Source: Herbiconiux sp.
Lineage (GTDB): Bacteria; Actinomycetota; Actinomycetes; Actinomycetales; Microbacteriaceae
Assembly: GCF_023264855.1 (NCBI RefSeq)
Contig: NZ_JAHFUW010000053.1
Location: 1 to 34,490 of the forward strand
Direction of reading: 5' to 3'
Length of the DNA: 34,490 nt
Shown here: one piece after another, positions 31,009 to 34,490 of the stretch
Layout: each line of letters begins with the position of its first letter
Numbering within the stretch: position 1 is the stretch's first letter
Notes under the pieces: generated by a model
The model's database searches: none
Told to the model about the DNA's origin: nothing
Seen by the model: only the letters and a program-made list of their open reading frames with translations
Program-made: the position numbers and the translations under genes

Positions 31009-31736
31009 CGACGGGCGCAGAAGGCCCGGCGGGCCCCGACCGCCTGCTCCGCTACGGATCCGGCGACGACCAGTACATCGCGTTGTCGCAGCCGAGCGGG
31101 CAGGCGCGGGGCACGCTGGTGCTCATCCACGGCGGGTACTGGCGAGCGCCCTTCACCGCGGAGCTCATGCGCCCGCTCGTGCCCGAGTTCACCTCACGCG
31201 GGTGGCTGGTGGCCAACGTCGAGTACCGGCGGGCTCAGGATGGGTGGGCGGCGACACGGGCTGATCTCACCTCGGCGCTCGCTGGGGCGCGAGCGGCGTC
31301 ATCCGAGCCGCGACTGGCGATCGTCGGGCATTCCGTCGGCGGCCAGCTGGCCCTGCTCGGCGGGGAGGTGGGGGACGCGGTCGTGGCGCTGGCCCCCGTC
31401 ACCGACCTCGTGCGCGGATATCACGAGGGCATCGGAGACGGCGCGGTCGCCGAGTTCTTCGGCGCCGGTCCCGAGGCGATTCCCGAGACGTACGCGTGCG
31501 CATCGCCCCGGGCCCAGGTGCCGCCCCGCGGCGAGGTCGTGGTCGTGCACGGGAGCGATGACGCCCGAGTGCCCGTCGCCCACTCCCGCGACTACCTCGA
31601 GGCCGCCCGGGCGGCGGGTTCCAAGGCGACCCTCCTGGAACTACCCCGGTTGCCGCACCTGGAGGCGATCGCGCCCGACGCACCGCACTGGGATCGCGTG
31701 CACTCCTGGCTGGATCGCTGGCTCGATCACGGGTGA
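31005..31736 (+). CDS. Alpha/beta hydrolase with HGGYW motif, arylformamidase-like
   Basis: The 243-residue product begins at GTG 31005, overlapping the cupin stop by 4 bp. It has the oxyanion motif LIHGGYW (40-46) and the nucleophile elbow GHSVGG with Ser110; the acid is likely in VVHGSDDARVP and the His in RLPHLEAI. HGGYW-type motifs are found in kynurenine formamidases of the AFMID type and in related esterases and amidases. With a metal cupin next to it, aromatic or tryptophan degradation is one possibility; it is inference, as no other kynurenine gene is present. Its last 10 bp overlap the end of the convergent EAL gene. Confidence 0.75.
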   Translation: MTTGAEGPAGPDRLLRYGSGDDQYIALSQPSGQARGTLVLIHGGYWRAPFTAELMRPLVPEFTSRGWLVANVEYRRAQDGWAATRADLTSALAGARAASSEPRLAIVGHSVGGQLALLGGEVGDAVVALAPVTDLVRGYHEGIGDGAVAEFFGAGPEAIPETYACASPRAQVPPRGEVVVVHGSDDARVPVAHSRDYLEAARAAGSKATLLELPRLPHLEAIAPDAPHWDRVHSWLDRWLDHG

Positions 31737-33163
31737 GCCCGGGCGCGACCCGAGGCCGTGCGGTGGATCAGGTGCCGTGCCGCGGCCACGGCTAGTGCCC
31801 GGTCGTGACTGAGCACGAATTCGTAGACACCTTCGGCGTGTCGAGACGGGTCGGTCTCTCGGGCGACGAGCACGGCGGCGAAGTCGGCGGTGAGCACGAC
31901 GATGTCCCATTCCTGAAGCAGGGCGTCTCCCGCCGCGATGGGTGCGACGTGGATCGGACTCGCGTCGAGGGCGGGAGTGGGCCCGTCGACGTGGACCATG
32001 ACGAGAGCACAGTGTTCGGCGAGATCCAGGTAGCGCTTGGAGGCGCCGGGGGTGACATTCGAGGCGTGCTGGAAGGTCGATATGACCACGGCGGAGTCTC
32101 CGCTGGCTCGTGCTCGGGCTTCGAGGAAGATGCTCATCTGCACCAGGAGTGCCCGGTGGGAGGATCGCGGTGCGATGTGTTCGGTGACGACCTCGAACGG
32201 GGAGCGCGCATCCGGATACGCCGCTGCCGGCCGGGCGGTGATCGGCAGTCCGGCCAGGGTGGGGCCGTCGGGCACGCGGGCCGTCGGGCGGCCGAAGTGC
32301 CAGCCCTGGGCGTGCGTCGCACCGAGCGCTTGCGCGGTGACGACGTGCTTGGCGGTCTCGACGCCTTCGGCGATGATGACCACGTCGGTCGTGGAGGCGT
32401 GCGTGTTCAGTGCGGACATGACCCGGGCGATCTCGGCGTCGGGCCTGGCTTGGATCAGCCGCAGGTCGAGCTTGACGACGTCGGGGTCGATGAGCGGAAC
32501 CAGGGCGAGGGATGCGGGGTTCGCGCCGAGGTCGTCGATCGCGATCGCATGACCCTCCGCCCTCGCCTGTTCCACCATCGCGAGGAGTTCTCCGGGCGAT
32601 GAGAGCAAGGCTCGCTCGGTGAGTTCGACGACCACGGGGCTCGCGGGCGGCAGATCGGTGAGAAGCCCCGACTGGAAGGACTCCGGTTCGACGTTGATCA
32701 GGAGGCTGTAGGCGCCGTTCAGAGCGCTGGTGGTCGCGGAACGGAGGGTCGTGTGCCAGCACTCCCGATCGACGTCGACGATCCGCCCAGCCCGGCGAGC
32801 GGTGTCGAACAGAGCCTGGGGAAATCCGGAACCGGGTTCGGGGCCGCGGCGGGTGAGCGCTTCATAGGCGACTGCGGTTCCCGTTCGGAGGTCGACGACC
32901 GGCTGGAAGACCGTCGACAGAGGGGGGATCACGGGGATGGGGCTCTGCACTGCATCCGAGGAGATCCGTCTGCGCTGCTCGAAGGCGATCAGCGGCGCCA
33001 GCCATTCGAACCGGATCGCCTCGGCCCCGTCCGGTTCGAGATCCGGTTCGGACCAGAGCGCGTTGACGAGTTCGGCCAGATCACGCAGGCGCCGATCGGA
33101 CAGGAGCTCGAGGTGCAGTTCTTCGACCGCGGCCCCCCGCGCGAGACGGTTCAACTCCTGCAT
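31727..33163 (-). CDS. EAL-domain cyclic-di-GMP phosphodiesterase with C-terminal DICT domain
   Basis: The 478-residue product has an N-terminal helical part (1-75), an EAL domain (about 80-300) and a C-terminal domain (about 315-460) with the DICT sensory pattern. Phosphodiesterase residues are in place: Glu101-Ala-Leu-Thr-Arg105, Asn157 (LINVEP), Glu180 and Glu183 (VVELTE), Asp210-Asp211 (IDDLG), Lys231 (VKLD), Glu266 (AEGVET) and Gln286 (AQGWHFGRP). So it is probably active and cleaves cyclic di-GMP, with the DICT domain sensing an unknown signal. No GGDEF domain is present. The start has a weak AAGGCGAG ribosome site. It is cytosolic with no membrane segment. The gene is divergent from the DUF3494 surface protein. 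Confidence 0.85.
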   Translation of the reverse strand: MQELNRLARGAAVEELHLELLSDRRLRDLAELVNALWSEPDLEPDGAEAIRFEWLAPLIAFEQRRRISSDAVQSPIPVIPPLSTVFQPVVDLRTGTAVAYEALTRRGPEPGSGFPQALFDTARRAGRIVDVDRECWHTTLRSATTSALNGAYSLLINVEPESFQSGLLTDLPPASPVVVELTERALLSSPGELLAMVEQARAEGHAIAIDDLGANPASLALVPLIDPDVVKLDLRLIQARPDAEIARVMSALNTHASTTDVVIIAEGVETAKHVVTAQALGATHAQGWHFGRPTARVPDGPTLAGLPITARPAAAYPDARSPFEVVTEHIAPRSSHRALLVQMSIFLEARARASGDSAVVISTFQHASNVTPGASKRYLDLAEHCALVMVHVDGPTPALDASPIHVAPIAAGDALLQEWDIVVLTADFAAVLVARETDPSRHAEGVYEFVLSHDRALAVAAARHLIHRTASGRARAHP

Positions 33164-33432
33164 GTGCTCTCGCCTTCGCCGTCGCCCGATGTCCGGTAGC
33201 GGAGGACTCGGGGTCTAGGAGCCAGCCTGATACGGACAGTAACACCGCAGGCCCGCCACCGCCCGTCTCCACCCTCGACGGGGCACCACTCACGACGCGA
33301 TGCGGGGGCTTTTTCCGCTCGATCGTGTCCACGCAGATTGATGCTATTCGTGGCCGAAGACCGTGCCGGATTGATATCCCCGTTTGCCGCTGGGAGACCG
33401 CCTGGAAGCCCCCGAGAACCGCGGCTGAAAGC

Positions 33433-33498
33433 TACTGTCAGGGGCACTCACACCGTGTGAATCATGCTCCGGAGAATTCGGGGATTCTGGAGGGCTTC
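33433..33498 (+). promoter_or_regulatory. Possible promoter, operator and ribosome site of the DUF3494 gene
   Basis: TACTGT (33433-33438) could be a -10 box. The perfect palindrome TCACACCGTGTGA (33448-33460) follows just after the expected transcription start and would suit a repressor. GGAGG (33489-33493) lies 5 nt before ATG 33499. In the rest of 33164-33432 I see a T-run at 33310-33314 after a G-rich stretch and no gene; the promoter of the EAL gene must also be there but is not clear. Confidence 0.35.
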
Positions 33499-34490
33499 AT
33501 GGGAAGCCTCACCGCTCGTCATCGTCCACCCATCGCCACCAGAACCACCAGAACCACGCCGTTCGTGAGGTCGGGGGCGGTGGGTCTGACTCTCGTCGTC
33601 GCTACCGTGTCGATCGCCTGGCTCGGCTCCCAGTCGGCGAGTGCGGCCGCGACATCCGTCGATCTGGGCACCGCCGGCTCGTACTCGGTGCTGGGCGGCC
33701 AATCCGTCACGAACACCGGGCCGAGCGTGCTCTCCGGTGACCTCGGGGTGAGCCCGGGCACCGCCGTGAGCGGGTTCCCACCCGGCCTCGTCGGGGGCGC
33801 CAGCCATGTCGCCGACGCTCAGGCTCTTCAGGCCCAGAGCGACCTCGTCGTGGCCTACGACGCCGCGGCAGGTGAGGCACCCGACGAGAGCATCGCGGGC
33901 GACATCGGAGGAACCACGATCCTCCCCGGCGTCTACAAGGCCGACAGCTCGATCCTGCTCACCGGGCCGCTCACCCTCGATGCCCAGGGCGATCCGGACG
34001 CCGTCTTCGTGTTCCAGATCGGTTCGAGCCTGACCACCGCGACCTCGAGCAGCGTCGTCACGATCAACGGCGCCGACAGCTGCAACGTGTTCTGGCAGAT
34101 CGGGAGCTCCGCCACCCTCGGAACCTCCACCGCCTTCAAGGGCTCCATTCTGGCGCTCACCTCCATCAGCACCGGATCGGGAACGACCATCGACGGACGG
34201 GCCCTCGCCCGGAACGGATCGGTGACGCTGATCAACACCGTCTTCACCGACGCCTCCTGCACCACGACCCCGCCGACCACCGAACCCCCGGAGACCATTC
34301 CACCCGTGACCAACCCGCCGGTCACCAACCCGCCCGTGACGAACCCACCGGTGACCAATCCGCCGGTCACAAACCCACCCGTCACGAACCCGCCAGTCAC
34401 GAACCCGCCGGTCACAAACCCGCCGGTCACGAACCCGCCAGTCACGAACCCGCCGGTCACGAACCCTCCCGTGACCAACCTACCGGTCAC
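33499..34490 (+). CDS. Secreted DUF3494 (ice-binding type) protein, 3' end outside window
   Basis: The frame runs from ATG 33499 to the window edge, 330 residues and still open. A long Sec signal comes first: basic residues, a hydrophobic core (AVGLTLVVATVSIAWLG) and a likely cut at ASA-AT near residue 50. Residues about 52-250 are the DUF3494 domain: VDLGTAGSYSVLGGQSVTNTG, SGDLGVSPG, LPGVYKADSSILLTGPLTLD, VFVFQIGSSLTTAT, SCNVFWQIGSSATLG and GSILALTSI. This beta-solenoid includes ice-binding proteins that stop ice recrystallisation, but many members are adhesin-like with no proven ice binding. Two cysteines sit in SCNVFW and ASCTT and may form a disulfide. From residue 268 on come PPVTN repeats. 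The last visible residues, L-P-V-T, could be the start of a sortase signal. Confidence 0.85.
   Translation, partial: MGSLTARHRPPIATRTTRTTPFVRSGAVGLTLVVATVSIAWLGSQSASAAATSVDLGTAGSYSVLGGQSVTNTGPSVLSGDLGVSPGTAVSGFPPGLVGGASHVADAQALQAQSDLVVAYDAAAGEAPDESIAGDIGGTTILPGVYKADSSILLTGPLTLDAQGDPDAVFVFQIGSSLTTATSSSVVTINGADSCNVFWQIGSSATLGTSTAFKGSILALTSISTGSGTTIDGRALARNGSVTLINTVFTDASCTTTPPTTEPPETIPPVTNPPVTNPPVTNPPVTNPPVTNPPVTNPPVTNPPVTNPPVTNPPVTNPPVTNPPVTNLPV
34300..34490 (+). repeat. 15-bp tandem repeat encoding PPVTN
   Basis: Twelve units of Pro-Pro-Val-Thr-Asn start at 34300 and repeat every 15 bases; a thirteenth reads Leu-Pro-Val-Thr at the edge. Codon choice varies between units (CCA/CCG/CCC/CCT; GTG/GTC; AAC/AAT), so the protein repeat is kept while the DNA has drifted. 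It is a typical cell-wall-spanning stalk. Confidence 0.9.

Noticed and set aside
33164-33498. Cyclic di-GMP riboswitch between the EAL and DUF3494 genes
   Set aside because: I looked for GEMM-type conserved words on both strands; GGCAAAC occurs once on the minus strand, but the other conserved parts and pairing are absent.
34300-34490. Regular short repeats resembling a CRISPR or satellite array
   Set aside because: The 15-bp period is in frame, encodes PPVTN throughout, and third positions vary. It is a protein stalk repeat.

Overview
The window is high-GC actinobacterial chromosome. Gene content and codon style point to the family Microbacteriaceae: a HrpA helicase with its actinobacterial C-terminal region, a DUF4349 lipoprotein, a DUF5701 protein, LtrA, an AbiEi/DUF559-type protein, and Asp-Ala pairs written with the word GGATGC. 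The genus cannot be fixed from this sequence. I saw no rRNA, tRNA, CRISPR array, integrase or transposase. Most of the window is ordinary chromosome with two broken flavoenzyme genes and several repeats.

Layout. 1-10.2 kb: the 3' end of hrpA, an MFS transporter, two aldo/keto reductases, a 64-aa charged protein, a DUF4349 lipoprotein, a glycoside hydrolase family 3 lipoprotein behind an acyl-CoA-dehydrogenase-like flavoprotein, and an LLM-class flavin monooxygenase. Four copies (A-D) of one intergenic repeat of about 155-185 bp lie among these genes. 10.1-14.6 kb: gamma carbonic anhydrase, a small membrane protein, LtrA, an acyl-CoA synthetase and two very small genes. 14.6-18 kb: a Gly/Asp-rich protein, an FAD monooxygenase broken by a 7-bp duplication, and a nuclease-like gene between two inverted copies of a 73-bp palindrome. 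18-25.7 kb: a methyltransferase, carboxylesterase, HAD phosphatase, pentapeptide-repeat protein, Na+/H+ antiporter and DUF5701 protein. 25.9-28.9 kb: the glyoxylate shunt, aceA then aceB. 29.1-31.7 kb: a frameshifted SfnB/DszC-like flavoprotein followed by a translationally coupled cupin and alpha/beta hydrolase. 31.7 kb to the end: an EAL-DICT protein divergent from a secreted DUF3494 (ice-binding type) protein whose PPVTN repeat tail reaches L-P-V-T, a possible sortase motif, at the window edge.

How genes work together. aceA and aceB form an operon that lets the cell grow on acetate or fatty acids; the acyl-CoA synthetase and acyl-CoA-dehydrogenase-like genes would fit such growth, but the latter may instead be FMNH2-dependent monooxygenases working with the LLM enzyme. 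The EAL-DICT phosphodiesterase next to a probable surface-anchored protein suggests a surface or attachment module.

The most notable non-coding signal is the A-D repeat. It folds as three successive hairpins, and where copies differ in the stems both partners have usually changed together (eight compensatory pairs by hand alignment), so the structure has been kept while the sequence drifted. A second point is the start signals: eleven genes have a TANNNT-like -10 hexamer ending 6-7 nt before the start codon (9 nt in a twelfth), as expected for leaderless mRNAs, while aceA, aceB, the cupin, the HAD gene and others have clear Shine-Dalgarno sites instead.
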